Shown here one piece after another: positions 1 through 11,200 of a stretch of 64,000 bases of DNA. This DNA comes from Rhodocollybia butyracea. Taxonomy: Eukaryota; Basidiomycota; Agaricomycetes; Agaricales; Omphalotaceae. How positions within the stretch are numbered: the stretch's first letter is position 1; each line of letters opens with the position of its first letter. The notes beneath the pieces were generated by a model. It had not been told where the DNA came from and searched no databases. It worked only from the letters and a program-made list of their open reading frames with translations. The stretch covers positions 62,001 to 126,000 of the forward strand of contig JADNRY010000153.1 of assembly GCA_015501585.1 (NCBI GenBank), in the 5' to 3' direction. The position numbers and the translations under genes are program-made.

Positions 1-269
1 AGGAATAGATCAGGTGTTTAAGTGTCCAAGCAGCCCCTTCAAGACGAATTGGCATAACTCCGTTATCCGTAAAGAGGACTGAGACGATAGAGGAATGGGA
101 GAGGCCTAGCATGGCGGCGGAGAAAGCGGACCTGTACCTGCTTCAGGAGGCGAATGTTCTTCTTTTGGACATCCAAGCCGACCTCACAGGCCGAGGTGAG
201 GTGAGGGTCAACGAGTGAGGTGTATAAGCTTCTTGTGGATATTTTGAGATACCAGTGTGCAATGATCAC
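1..269 (-). pseudogene. LINE (non-LTR) reverse transcriptase C-terminal remnant
   Basis: The minus strand encodes a piece containing SACEVGLDVQKKNIRLLKQV and then, in a second frame, VLFTDNGVMPIRLEG. This pattern (a CEV...D...LL..VQ..FLRR block followed by LFT-G-MPIR) is the C-terminal region of non-LTR retrotransposon polymerases common in Agaricomycetes. The two halves are joined only by a frameshift around position 110, just after FLRR. The piece runs off the left edge of the window and has no start, so it is a truncated dead copy. The family assignment is by recognition, not by a search. Confidence 0.6.
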
Positions 270-613
270 AGCAAATATTGGTACTTAGTCTGATCGCTAG
301 CAAGGATTTTCCAAGTAATAGGACAAGCTAATATGTATGGCACCCAACGCCTGTTGCGCGATCACCTCTGGCTGACAAATAAGTTTTGCCTGTAGTACCG
401 AGCCTAGTCCAAGACCTAGATACATACAAGATGTTAGACCCGCACAAAACAATATGTTCAAGCGCTCATTCAAAAATCCAGGCTAATGTTTGGGATGTCA
501 ATGAAGCATAAATTCATTGTGCAACTATTCTATCATCCTATCTAGCCCCTGTTATAGTAGTGCGTACAGGATATTTCCCAACAATGTCAACCCCGCTGGA
601 GCGGCTAGTGCTC
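270..613. other. Intergenic, nothing recognised
   Basis: There is no coding pattern, repeat or RNA gene that I can support between the LINE scrap and the end of the minus-strand secreted-protein gene. Confidence 0.4.
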
Positions 614-2286
614 CTAGAGCCTCGCACTTTCGGCTGTAGAATGAGTATATCTCTTTGGTCTGGGTGCGTGCCTTTTGTCATGTCAAAGCTTACATGAGGA
701 ATGCGAAGAAAATCAGATCGGGGAGCAGGTACTCACCAACATTAGGCTGATTTACAATCCCAAAACATGCATCATCAGTTAGACAGTACGGGTGCCCTCC
801 GATGATCTTGATAAAAAAACGCGGTTGTGCGGGATATGGACCGTGCCAGTAAATTATCGAGCCCTTAGGTACATCTAAAGCTTGATTGATCTGTGCGGTG
901 AGGAAGGGTTCAATCTCCTGTGGAATATCCTGATGTCCATTCAACGGTCCACCGTTCTTATCAACAAAGGTCACGGTAGTGGGAAGCAAGGGATGTATCA
1001 TGAAATGTTTCTGAAACTCGCCCAAAATTGTGTTCCATTCTTTTTGTTGAAGCCGCGTGGTAGCGGTCTGGTGTGGTTTTGCATCAGGTCTATCCTTGAA
1101 GGCTACAAACCGGCCTCGGCGGGGCTCCCCTAAGCTAATGCCAACATAGTATGGGGGATCCGAGGAGCTTGTGTACGCTTGCTTGCTGTGGAAGTTTACT
1201 AGCAAAGCTATCGAGAAAAAAGCACAATTCAAAAAGTGAGTGCTTACCACCTTTTGCTATCCATCCAAAACATGGCTTCTCCGTGCACTGACCCACTCCG
1301 GTGAGTTTGAAATAAACCCATTGCCGATCCATTGGCGACTGTGGTAAATGCTGGGGTGAATACCGACCTCTGTAGGTTATGCTGCACGTCTGGCTATTGT
1401 GTCCGAATAGATCACCGAAAATTCTGGTGAAGTGTCTTTTGGATGGAAATTCAGGTTCCTCGGTTCCCAGGTCTTCACCACTTGTGCCATCAATGAAGGT
1501 TACGGTGATCTCTGTCTGGGGATACGCGGGACCATCGATAACAGAATGGGGTACCATGAAGTGTTCCCCAAACTTGCCCATAAGCTTATTCCATTGGATT
1601 TGCTGATCCCGCGTAACAGCCGTCTGGAGGAACTTCGCATCTGGTCTGCCCTTAAAGGCCCTTTCGTCAAAAGGGCCCCGGTGCGGCGCGCCTAAGGCAA
1701 GGCCAGCATACAGTGCAGTAGCCGTTTTATGAGTTCGGGCTGTCGACCCTTCCTGCTGGACTCTAGCTAGCAATTCTATGAGGAACACAAGGAGAACCGG
1801 ATTCAAGAGTGAGCGCTCACCACCTTTCGCTATCCATCCAAAAAACGGCTGACCCACTCCAGTGACTATAACATAAACCCATTGCCGATCCATCGGCGAG
1901 CCCGGTAAATTCTGCGGCAAATACGAACCTCTGTAGGTTATTTCGGACGTTTCACTAGGTAATCCAAAAACATCCCTCATCGTTTTGGTGACAGCTTGTT
2001 GATTTTTGAACTTTTTAAGCTCCTCGGTTCCCAAGGCTTCACCTGTTGTGCCATTGATGAAGTTTACAATCACCCTGGTGATGCCCGTGGTCACGGTGGG
2101 CTCTAGCTGGCAATGCAAAGGTATTAGGTTGTATGATAGCAACAAGCCACTAGCAACACTTACATGGGGCCACAATGATCCTGGCAGCCAAGCTTGTGCG
2201 TTATCTGTGGACCCTGACACTGGTATAGGAGATACAGCACGTATGGAACTAGTGAGGAACGCGAAGAGAATAAGAGCAGAGCGCAT
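614..2286 (-). CDS. Secreted protein built from repeated exons, function unknown
   Basis: The start is the ATG at 2284-2286 (MRSALILFAFLTSSIRA, a signal-peptide-like stretch), chosen because a TATA-like box lies about 95 bp upstream. Introns can be read: a 57-nt one near 2,107-2,163, a 54-nt one after IAKGG near 1,755-1,810, and a 49-nt one near 1,198-1,246. A last intron from about 727 to 637 leads to a short terminal exon ending at 614. Three exons encode related units with the shared signature ITYRGxY...LP-SPMDRQWVY...TGVGQ..FGWIAKGG. Units two and three share GLALGAPHRG / GISLGEPRRG and RPDAK..QTA.TR.QQ..WN. The introns around the repeats are all phase 1, so the exons are symmetric and could duplicate without breaking the frame. 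I do not recognise the domain. A role as a secreted effector-like protein is inference only. Confidence 0.65.
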
Positions 2287-2380
2287 TTCGAGAATAGTAG
2301 GGCGATATTGCAGGGAGCACAGATTTACCGGCAAACTGTGTTTGGGTGGCGAGAGAACCTGCAGAATCACTGCTCTTGAT

Positions 2381-2388
2381 TATTTATA
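2381..2388 (-). promoter_or_regulatory. TATA-like box for the secreted-protein gene
   Basis: The minus strand reads TATAAATA about 95 bp upstream of the ATG at 2286. The spacing suits a fungal core promoter and argues against any start codon further upstream. Confidence 0.45.
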
Positions 2389-2685
2389 AGGGGCTGCACG
2401 ACTATCTCAATTTCTAAATTCTCGCTAACGGTGCTCCTGGCCCTTCCCGGCTTCCGCAAATAGTTTGATCGGAACGCACGCTATCAACACAGCTGGGAGG
2501 ACTGACCGCAGTGTTGAGTGCTAACTTGGAGCTAATAAGAATTGAGATTCAAGAGTAACAGACCAGAACACCCAGGATCCAAGTTTTTGTCTCAAAAATC
2601 TATGATACTATCTACGGAAAGCCTGAGAGCCGTTGCAAGTTTTTACTTTCGCACAGCCTTCACATTTGAACCGTTGCGGCAGCTG

Positions 2686-2844
2686 GGAGATAGAGAGATA
2701 GAGAGATAGGAAGCTTCGGCCTCATTTTGAAATTCAGGTCAAACTCGCAGATAGGTAGATAACAGGCCCGAAGATTTCTCGCTTTATCACATCCGTTTGA
2801 AATGATTATTCTCGAAATTTTTCTAGGTGGTGGTGGTGGTGGTG
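2686..2844. repeat. Two microsatellites
   Basis: A GATAGA-type run (about 2,686-2,709) and a GGT trinucleotide run (about 2,826-2,844) lie in gene-free DNA. Confidence 0.7.
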
Positions 2845-3269
2845 TAACCGACGTGGTCCCATTGAGGAACAGTCGGGGCCCCAGCTACATGTATAGCGCC
2901 ACATACATGCCTGAGATGTATAATCCCAACAATGCTGTGATCAATACCGAAGTACTGTCGCACAAACGTTGAGATTACACATGAGTACATAGTAAATGGC
3001 GCCAAAATTCGCGTACTACACCCGCATCAAAAACTACATCGTTACGCTACGCAATAGAAAGCAGGACCTGGAATATTTGATAGTGCTACCAATACATCCA
3101 TCTCCATGAAATATTGAAGCCTGAGATAGACGAGGTCCGGATTCACCGCACAATCGAGCAGTGCGTGTACCTCATCTTCCACTGCAATCTAGCGCTACAC
3201 GCGGAAGTAAACAGAGAATCGCATGTCCGATAACACATAATAGCAAATGTGCATTGCAGAGTATTACAT

Positions 3270-3470
3270 TCAAGAGCACAAGGACATGGACGAGGAAAAT
3301 ATTTTTAGGCGCCCGCTGGATAATACAGGAGCAATTGCAGCATGGTCAAGCGCACAAGGACAAGAGCACAAAGACAAGGGCACAAGGACTATCACATTCA
3401 AGAACACAAGGACAAGCGCACAAGGACAATCGCATTTGGATAACAAGAACAACCGCATAAGGAATACGAG
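3270..3470. repeat. Degenerate minisatellite (CACAAGGACAA-like)
   Basis: Imperfect tandem copies of a roughly 12-bp unit (GCACAAGGACAA and variants) fill this stretch. They create open frames on both strands, but these are repeat artefacts with biased composition and no coding features. The rest of 2,400-4,560 shows no gene that I can support. Confidence 0.65.
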
Positions 3471-4571
3471 AATGCTCACATTCATCAGAACAGCAAGTGT
3501 TGTAGAATGCATTATCATGAATCTTGAAGACAGAATAAGCTCTTTATAAAGGAGCGGGCCACCGAGAGTAGCAGATGATCAAAGAAATGGGAGATTGCAA
3601 TGTCCCAAGGACAAGCCGGCCTCTGTCAATAGTAATGGGAAGGATACAGAGGCTGTAGCCAGGTAGAAGGGCGTAAATCTCAAACCCGGAGTGTCCATGT
3701 GATGAAGAGTCCATATTAATGCCAGAGGCGGCGAAAGCGACGAATACTATATACAGGTTCATTAGCATATATAGATCTATATGGCATACCTTGGACATTC
3801 ATAAGTCATTTGCGAGACGATGTACTGGCAGTAACAGCTTGAGCGACGATGTCTCAGAATGTCTTGAGATACATTTCCTGTGAGGCGACCCAGTTGTTGT
3901 TCTGAGACCCAGAAACTGGCAAGAAGAAGAGGAATCAAGGAGTAGAGTAGAGCTGGCTGCAGAGTTAGATGGGTGAAAAATTCGATCCGAAAACATAGAT
4001 GGTGGTGGTTCGTACACTGGCGTAGGGATAATGGCCAATATATATATATATGATGTATCGTACAATATAGTACTAGACGGATTTTTTTTTACCCCAATGG
4101 CGAACGGAAGTTCACCAGGCTCGCTTTTCCACACTGACTTGGACTCCCGCCTACATTACATTGACTTTCCCCACCGTCTTCTTTTAGTCGTCGAAAAAAC
4201 CCTTCTTCTCACTGCCTCCTTCATCCACCCAGCCTCCCTCGCAATCCCATTATCATCCCGAAACCCAATAAAAGTACAACCCCATGCTTAGCGAATATCC
4301 CCGAGATATTGCCATTGATGTCGACGTGAAGGCGTCACGGCATAGTGTGGTGAAATGAGTGCGACATGTCCGTCGCCATCGGTTTTCAGTGATTCTGCAG
4401 CCAAATAATTTTGTCAGTAAGTTCCTGCTTTCTGATAGCACGCAGGTAATATGAGCTGGGACGATACAAAGTGATGGAGTGATCCTCAAAGCTACTGTCG
4501 TCTCGCAGAGCATGAGAAATGGTATCGGTAGACTTGCTCCCATTCATCTATTCAACACAACTGGGCATAAC

Positions 4572-4650
4572 GGTCTAATAGTGTAGAGGTTATCACACGG
4601 GATTTTGAGAGCAACTTCCCGTAACCCAGGTTCGAGTCCTGGTTAGACCT
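4572..4650 (+). tRNA. tRNA-Gln (anticodon TTG), with a 7-nt intron
   Basis: A cloverleaf can be folded by hand. The acceptor stem is GGTCTAA/TTAGACC, the D arm is GTGTAGAGGTTATCAC, the anticodon stem is CGGGA/TCCCG and the T arm is CCAGG-TTCGAGT-CCTGG. The anticodon loop region is 14 nt (TTTTGAGAGCAACT). It becomes a normal 7-nt loop with anticodon TTG if a 7-nt intron after position 37 is removed, giving a 72-nt mature tRNA. The sequence resembles fungal tRNA-Gln. The intron is unusually short. A broken second copy lies at 46,727-46,800. Confidence 0.8.
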
Positions 4651-5063
4651 ATCCAGTCTTCCGAACGGTTTTTTGACTGGCACTAAGAGTGTACTTGGAT
4701 GAGCGTGATTTCTTCACAGTAAGTAGAAACAAGATAGGTACTTACATGTACATCCAATACTAATAGAATTGACTTAGAAGCTTTAGCTCGCTGTGATGTC
4801 ATTCCTATCGGCAAGCACAGCCGACCACTGCCGACGTTTGTTGATGTTTTCCTTCCTTCCTTCCCAAGTTCAACATTCAACATTCAACATTTGCGGCTAG
4901 TTTGAAACTCGAATCCACAGAAATTCACAAAAGATCGCAGCTTATCATTACATATCGCATTTACTACGGAACTGACTAGCTTTTTTCCCGGGGCGCCTGC
5001 GGAGTCCGCAGTACAGTAATATCCTTTATATCTTCGCTGGCATCAGGCTTGGAAACTGACCAA

Positions 5064-6416
5064 ATGACCTGGCTAATTCCTCAGGGCTTTTCTCTCCATA
5101 CCGATGCCTCCTGGTCACCAGCTACTCCATCCTTACATCGAAATCACTACTCAAGCCAGCAAGCTGAATTCACTCTCGCTACTGGAATCTCGGCTGATAG
5201 GATATTCTGTGTTTCTCGCGGCGACCTATCATCGGGAACGGTCCATCTAACGCAAAGCGATCAACTGGATGTACATTGTGTATCAATAAAAGTGGTTGTT
5301 GAATGTTTCCCGTCGGATCTTTTGGACTTGGTGAAGGTTTGCGAGTTGAAGAAGCAAGGAAGAGAAAATCAATATGGCGTTGGGATATTTGTGAGTCATT
5401 TGAATGGCTTTATTTTTTTCGGGTTGATGACTCTAGCTGCAGACCACGTCGCGTCCTCAATCATCAGACTTTCAAGGAATTGACTTCAAAATTACAATTA
5501 CTCTTCCGAAGCGTAGAACCGGCGTGCTCAAGATCAAAAACTTCGAAACGGACATGCCCTTGTTTGCGCACCAACTCGATAATCTAGCACCGACTGTACA
5601 TTTCCGTACTATCTCATTACGAAGCTCAAACGTGCCAATGTTGGTTGACGTACGTATCCCAACTTCCACATTCCGAATGTTCCCTCATAAACTTTCCTTC
5701 ATAGTCGCTCGATGCCCAGAAAATAAACATTGAAACAAGCAACGCACCCATCCAAGGCACATTCGCCGCTAGCTCACTCCTGAACCTAACAACTAGCAAC
5801 TCGAGCATTCGCGTATCTGCGTTGCTGCAAAGCTCCGATGTCGCTAGCTTCTCTAACTTGTCAATGCAATCTACTAACGGGTACGTACGCACACTGTTTC
5901 TCTTTTATCATCTATGTACAACTCTTACGAACTCTTCTTTGTCTTCGCAGTCCCATCGTAGCATCAATAATCCTCTCCTCACAACCTTACCATCCCTCCA
6001 CCTCTGCTTCTTCCTCGGCATTATCCCGAGTAAGCTCGTCCCCCATCGAATGCGGAGGCAACTTTTCCATCACCGCCTTAACCGACAACGCGCCACTTAC
6101 TCTCACATTCCCTTCCGCCCCGCCTCTCTGCAACTTCCAACTCAAAGCCTTCTCCTCGCTTTCTCCAGTGGATATCACGTTGCCCAAGACATACGAAGGA
6201 GCGTTTGAGGTAGAGACAAACATGGCGGGTGCGTTCGTGGGATTTCAGGATAATATCGGAATTGGGAGGACCGATGGTTTGGTTGAGCGGAGGCTGGGTT
6301 TCGAGGTGGATGGGGAAGTTTGGAAGAAGGGATGGGTTACGTCTATGGATGAAGGACAATGGCGGGGAAATGTTAAGGTGGTGACTTCCATGGCGCCTGT
6401 AACGCTTAGGTTGTAG
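5064..6416 (+). CDS. DUF7330-like beta-rich protein (four exons)
   Basis: Exons read as 5064-5390, 5437-5649, 5705-5880 and 5951-6416, all with GT...AG borders and in frame. The start is the first ATG in frame (MTWLIPQGFS). The core shows repeating beta-strand motifs: ISLRSSNVPM, INIETSNAPIQGTF, LTTSNSSIRV and IECGGNFSI. It opens with an FCVSRGDLSSGTV segment and has a VGIF strand before intron 1. This is the layout I know from the DUF7330 group of basidiomycete proteins, which resemble bacterial DUF4097 adhesin-like beta-solenoids; the function is unknown. No signal peptide or membrane segment is visible. It appears intact. A degenerate second copy of the 3' two thirds is at 36,145-36,892. 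Confidence 0.75.
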
Positions 6417-6924
6417 GCTGTAGGCCATGACTGTTGGCATAAGTTTAGGAAGGTCTGTCGAATATCCGTACTTCATGAAAATTCGGTGCGGTTTCATTCT
6501 ACGTCATATGTATGTATTACGATTGTCTGTTCTCAAGTTCAACCCAGTCCTGTAGCTCATCTTTGCCTGCCTTTTCCAGTTGCTTCGGTTCCTATATACT
6601 ACGATGTGAGGCTCGGGGCTTCAGTGATGCTAGAATATCTCTAGTGATATTGTTCCAATGCGGCGCTAACCAAGTGTACATCGTGTGATTGAGGAGAGTA
6701 CGGGATAGAGTTTGATATGCTTGGTTTCAAGCTCAAGTGCGATGGTGTTCACGCTCTTGTCAAAGCCTTTAAAAAGGCAGAAAATGGTACCAGAAAAGAC
6801 ACTTGGAACCGTCTCCGCATTAACACATAGCTACACATAGCTAAATTATCGCTCAATCATAGGCTTGACCGTATCAGCCATAATCCAGGCTTCCGTCTGC
6901 TCCATCTGTCCTGAATGTAGTTTC
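6417..6924. other. Intergenic, nothing recognised
   Basis: This is the 3' flank of the DUF7330-like gene. No coding or repeat signal was seen. Confidence 0.35.
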
Positions 6925-7365
6925 TTAGTCGTCATACTTTGTCATAGTCGGGCTCATCAGTAACAGTTTCTCAGCATAGGACCAACACTTGGGCCAGAGG
7001 CGATTAGGACTGGAGCCAAAACTAGATCCGCGCCTCAGAGATGAGTTGGCGATGATTGCGATGATTGCGATGCTTGGATGTACTGGGTGGCTATCCAAAT
7101 CTCGAGTGCGAGTAGATGAAGGATGTGTACGTAGGAGTATGAGTAGATGTTGAGCTGTACAGTCTTGAACGAGAAATAACTTGAAACTTGAAAGGGAAAG
7201 CCGGGCGATCGGGAAGTCTGAATGGAGTGAGCTGGAGATCTCAGGGCGTGGCGATGGTAGCAAGTATGCGCGCGTTATTAATTTTTTATCGAGAATGATA
7301 ATAGATTTGTCGAGCTGTCTGCCGCGTATTTGACAGGTATCTGGTGAGCGCTTGGACGACGACAT
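6925..7365 (-). CDS. Small hypothetical protein, possibly first exon only
   Basis: The frame opens with MSSSKRSPDTCQIRGRQL at 7365. Its duplicate at 37,255 opens MSSLKRSSNTCPICGRQL, so the start and a Cys-rich N-terminus are partly conserved between copies. The other copy has a CPIC knuckle where this one has CQIR, so a zinc site may be lost here. The C-terminal parts differ and introns may be missed. It is unrecognised and may be a decayed gene. Confidence 0.25.
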   Translation of the reverse strand: MSSSKRSPDTCQIRGRQLDKSIIILDKKLITRAYLLPSPRPEISSSLHSDFPIARLSLSSFKLFLVQDCTAQHLLILLRTHPSSTRTRDLDSHPVHPSIAIIAIIANSSLRRGSSFGSSPNRLWPKCWSYAEKLLLMSPTMTKYDD

Positions 7366-8274
7366 TGAAACAGTATTGAAACGGATGGGAAACAAAAGCG
7401 ACAAGGGTTAAGAAAAGACGGAGGGGGAGCAGGGAATACCGCAGGCTGTATCAGTCTACGACCTTTTCGAGAAATACACCCAGGACAACGAAATATAGCA
7501 CGACATGCAATCTTGAAGCTTGACTAGCTTGACTAGTGACTGCTAACCGTCATGTACACGTGAGCCCATCCAAGCATCTATGCTCCGTGTTCTGTCTTCT
7601 GTACCCAGTTCTCCAGCAACCAGTGTTGTCACTCTGTTCTGTGCTGGCGGAGTCCATGGCCAGCATACCATGATTTCCGAAGCGGGAGTAGTGAAAGACA
7701 CCGAGGTTACGATTTCATTTGTTGGAATAAGCGAGGCGCCCTGGGCCCATGATTCGGCCAAATGTGTTTTTTTTCTCTTTGAAATCATTTATACCGTGCA
7801 ACTAGGAAGTATCAAAACGCGGGGAAGTGCGGGAGCACCTCCAACCCCTAAGTAAAAGTAATGGGTAGGTTTCCGTGAGAGTGTCTAAGAGCTGTGGCAG
7901 GTAGTGCGGTGGCTGCGCGTAGTACTATGGGGCAAGTAAATCGGTGACAGATAAGTCTACGGTACTTCGATTTGTCAACACGGACAGCTCAAGAAAACGA
8001 TGACTTTGACATATACACTGAGATGTTATATTAGTATAAACTAACAAGACTTGTATGGTATGGCATGGCCAAAGGGTCCGAGTTTGACCGATCCTCGAAT
8101 TGCTCTACGCAAGTTAGAGTTTGTAGCCAGTGGGAGCCAATGGCACGCTGTCTGAGTCTCTAAGGTTCTCGTGACACAAATCTCCGTTTAATTCAAGATC
8201 TGTATAAAGGTCAACCGCGTGCGAAATCGATGGGCAATGAAATTGTTTGCCATTGTTCCTTAGCTTCCCCCATC
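7366..8274. other. Upstream region of NACHT-A
   Basis: Segments here are duplicated at about 37,260-38,348 (for example the stretch before the NACHT start containing GAAATCGATGGGCAATGAAA). Conservation upstream of both NACHT genes suggests promoter and 5' UTR. No separate gene is supported. Confidence 0.4.
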
Positions 8275-11200
8275 ATGTCGCAACCTCAGCGTTCACGAAC
8301 ACGAGATAAGTTCCGCCAGTTCTTCCGCTCGAACTCATCGCGGGCAGCATCTCCGAAATCACATACTGAATCGACTCGAGGATCCGCTCAATCGCAACCT
8401 GGACCGCAACCTGGATCGCCATCTCCGTGGAAGATGGCATCCAGTGGTGCACAGATTGTGCTGAGTGGGCTGGAAAGGTGTTTGGATGGCGTACCGATCG
8501 CAGGTAATGTAGTCAAAGCGGTAAATGTCCTCACGGATATTGCCAACGTGAGTAGCTCGAGCATTATGGCAGCAATATATATATATATTGAATATTGGAT
8601 AGGCTGTGAAAGATAACAAAGAGGATCTTTCACAGCTTTGTAATCTCGTGAAGAGCCGTCTGGAAGCTGTGGACTCAAGGCTTGATGAAACCAAGGTGTC
8701 CTCGTGCGTGATTTACCCAATTCAGCTACATCGAGTCTCATAAGTACATATTGTATACAGGGATATAAAGTCTGCTGCTGAAGACTTTGTAAAGTATGTC
8801 ACGCAGCAGCTCATAACCGGGTCTGAATAAGTAAAATTTGCCAGGGTCCTTGGGGACAACCTTCACGCCATGCAAGATATTTGTGGTAGACAAACATGGA
8901 AAGCCGTTCTCGAAAGCTCCGAGAATAGGGCCCGGGTTGCGCGTTTTGTGAGAGAGATTCAGGAACAGACAACGAAATTCCAAGTCAGTGGTTATCCCAT
9001 TTATGTCTGAAGTTTGAGCTAAAAATTATCCTTCAGTTGGATATCTCACTGTGCATTGAATTGAATTTGGAAGGTATCAAAGACAATATTGAGGTATGTC
9101 AAAGCATCTAGCTTGTTTTAATTGAGCAGCTAATTCACAAGATAGCGGTTGCTCTTGAACAATTGGGTTCGCTCTAAACATGCACAATGGAATATATCTC
9201 CAACAGATGTTGATCCTGGGTCAATTGATCAAAGTATATGCACAGATGGAACCCGTTATTCTGTGCTGGAGAAAATAAAGACCTGGGCTTCTGACCCAAC
9301 CTCTTCACCCGTGTTTTGGATGGATGGCGAGGGTGGATCCGGAAAATCGACTATTGCTCGGACCATAGCACACCACTTTGACACCACAAAGGGTCTTCCG
9401 CGTCCACTTACCTTTTTTTGCTCTCGCAAATTTGATGACGCAAGACGACAAGTTTACATCATACCAACCATTGTATACCAGCTGTGCTGGCAGTCCAGAG
9501 CCTTTGCATCTGCTCTTTGTCGTACACCAACTGAGTTGGCTATGGAAGTCCTCTCAAAACAAATGGAGGTGCTGTTTGTTCAACCGTGGAAGGACGCCAT
9601 AGTGACCCGTTCTCCCGATCTTCCACCTGTCCTGGTAATTGTGGATGCACTTGATGAAATTGAGCAAGAGGGCGGGTTCAAATTTCTTCAAATGCTGTTG
9701 GAAACACTGGAAGTACAGCAGCAGCATTTACAGGGTATCAAATTCCTGATCACCAGTAGGCCTAATCCACAGCTGAAGGAACTCTGTGGGTCATTCCCCT
9801 CAGATGCAGTGTGTGAGTTGTACACCATTCCAAAGGGAGAGGTGGAAAAGGATATTCTCAAATACCTCGAGAGCGAAATGCATGAGCTGAGAAGCAATGA
9901 TGGTGATAACATTCTGGAGGACATTGCTAGGAACGCTGATGGGCTTTTCATTGCGGCAGCCACTTCAATACGGTACTGTAAACGAGACAGCCGGCTCACT
10001 AGGTCTGAACAACTCCACTTCCTGAAGAAGCTTGTTGAGAATTGGTCGGACAATACCACAGGGATGGATTTGGTGGACAGCATGTACCAACAGGTGTTGA
10101 CAGATCTGTTTATCCCTTTACGTGACACCCCCGATGCATATAACACTCGACGGGATATCCTTCATTCAATACTCTGCACTGAGGAGCGAGTATCTGTAGA
10201 GGGGCTTGCAAAAATATTGGGTCATGATCAGGAACATATCGAAGAGATTCAAGAGACAATTTCCAAAGTGCTAGAATGCCTTCATGCTGTCTTAAGGATT
10301 TCCAATGGCAAGATTGAATGGTACCATACATCATTCTTGGATTTCATGTTCAATCCAGGGAGGTCCAATTTTGTTTATCATGATCAGAGGATGGATTTAT
10401 ACTGTGACATAACTCATCAGCATAATGTCCTCACTCGCCACTGCTTTCAAGTGATGCAGTTATCCCTTAGATTTAATATATGTGCTTGGCGTCTTCTTTC
10501 ATACCTGACAATGAAGTGGAGAACCTTGCGGAACGGGTACACAAGGAGATCAGTGAAGGACTTGTTTATGCATGCCTATACTGGGCAAACCATTTAACAT
10601 CTGCCCCATACAATGAGCCTAAATGGGACAAAGTGCAGAAGGATCTTGAGAAGTTCCTGAGAAACCAACTCCTCTTTTGGATTGAGGTAATGAGCTTGCT
10701 CAGGGAATCTTCAAGGTGTGGAGCAGCATTGAACAAAATTCGCCACTGGCTCAAAAAGGTAAGCAGACCAGATTTGAATTCGGCATATTTGAACTAACAG
10801 AGATCTAGACAGAAGATGAGCAGCAGCTGTTGTCAGATGTCTATGATGCACTGAAATTGACATTGTCTTTTGTCGCGCATCCTACAAGCACCTACACACC
10901 ACATCTGTATATATCATCCTTGGCTGGAAGCTCACCTGGGTCAAAGCTATTAACACATTGGAGGAATCAATTTCGGGATATTCCGTTGATCGAGTTCAAT
11001 GGTACAGCGGAAGTAGAGTTGATGAGCTTGATAGGACACACAGGAACTGTTGTATCAGTGGCATTCTCAACGGATGGCCTCCATATTGTGTCCGGGTCAG
11101 AGGATTGCACTGTGAGAATTTGGGAAGGGCAGTCTGGGAAAGAAGTACAAAGGGTGGAGGGTCACACTGACCAGGTCACATCGGTGGCATTCTCTCCTGA

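Noticed and set aside
2287..2370. An upstream start adding 28 residues to the secreted protein
   Set aside because: It would need a non-ATG start, lies almost on the TATA-like box and would bury the signal peptide.
3161..3549. Overlapping open frames on both strands
   Set aside because: They are produced by the CACAAGGACAA minisatellite; composition is low-complexity and no start context or homology is seen.
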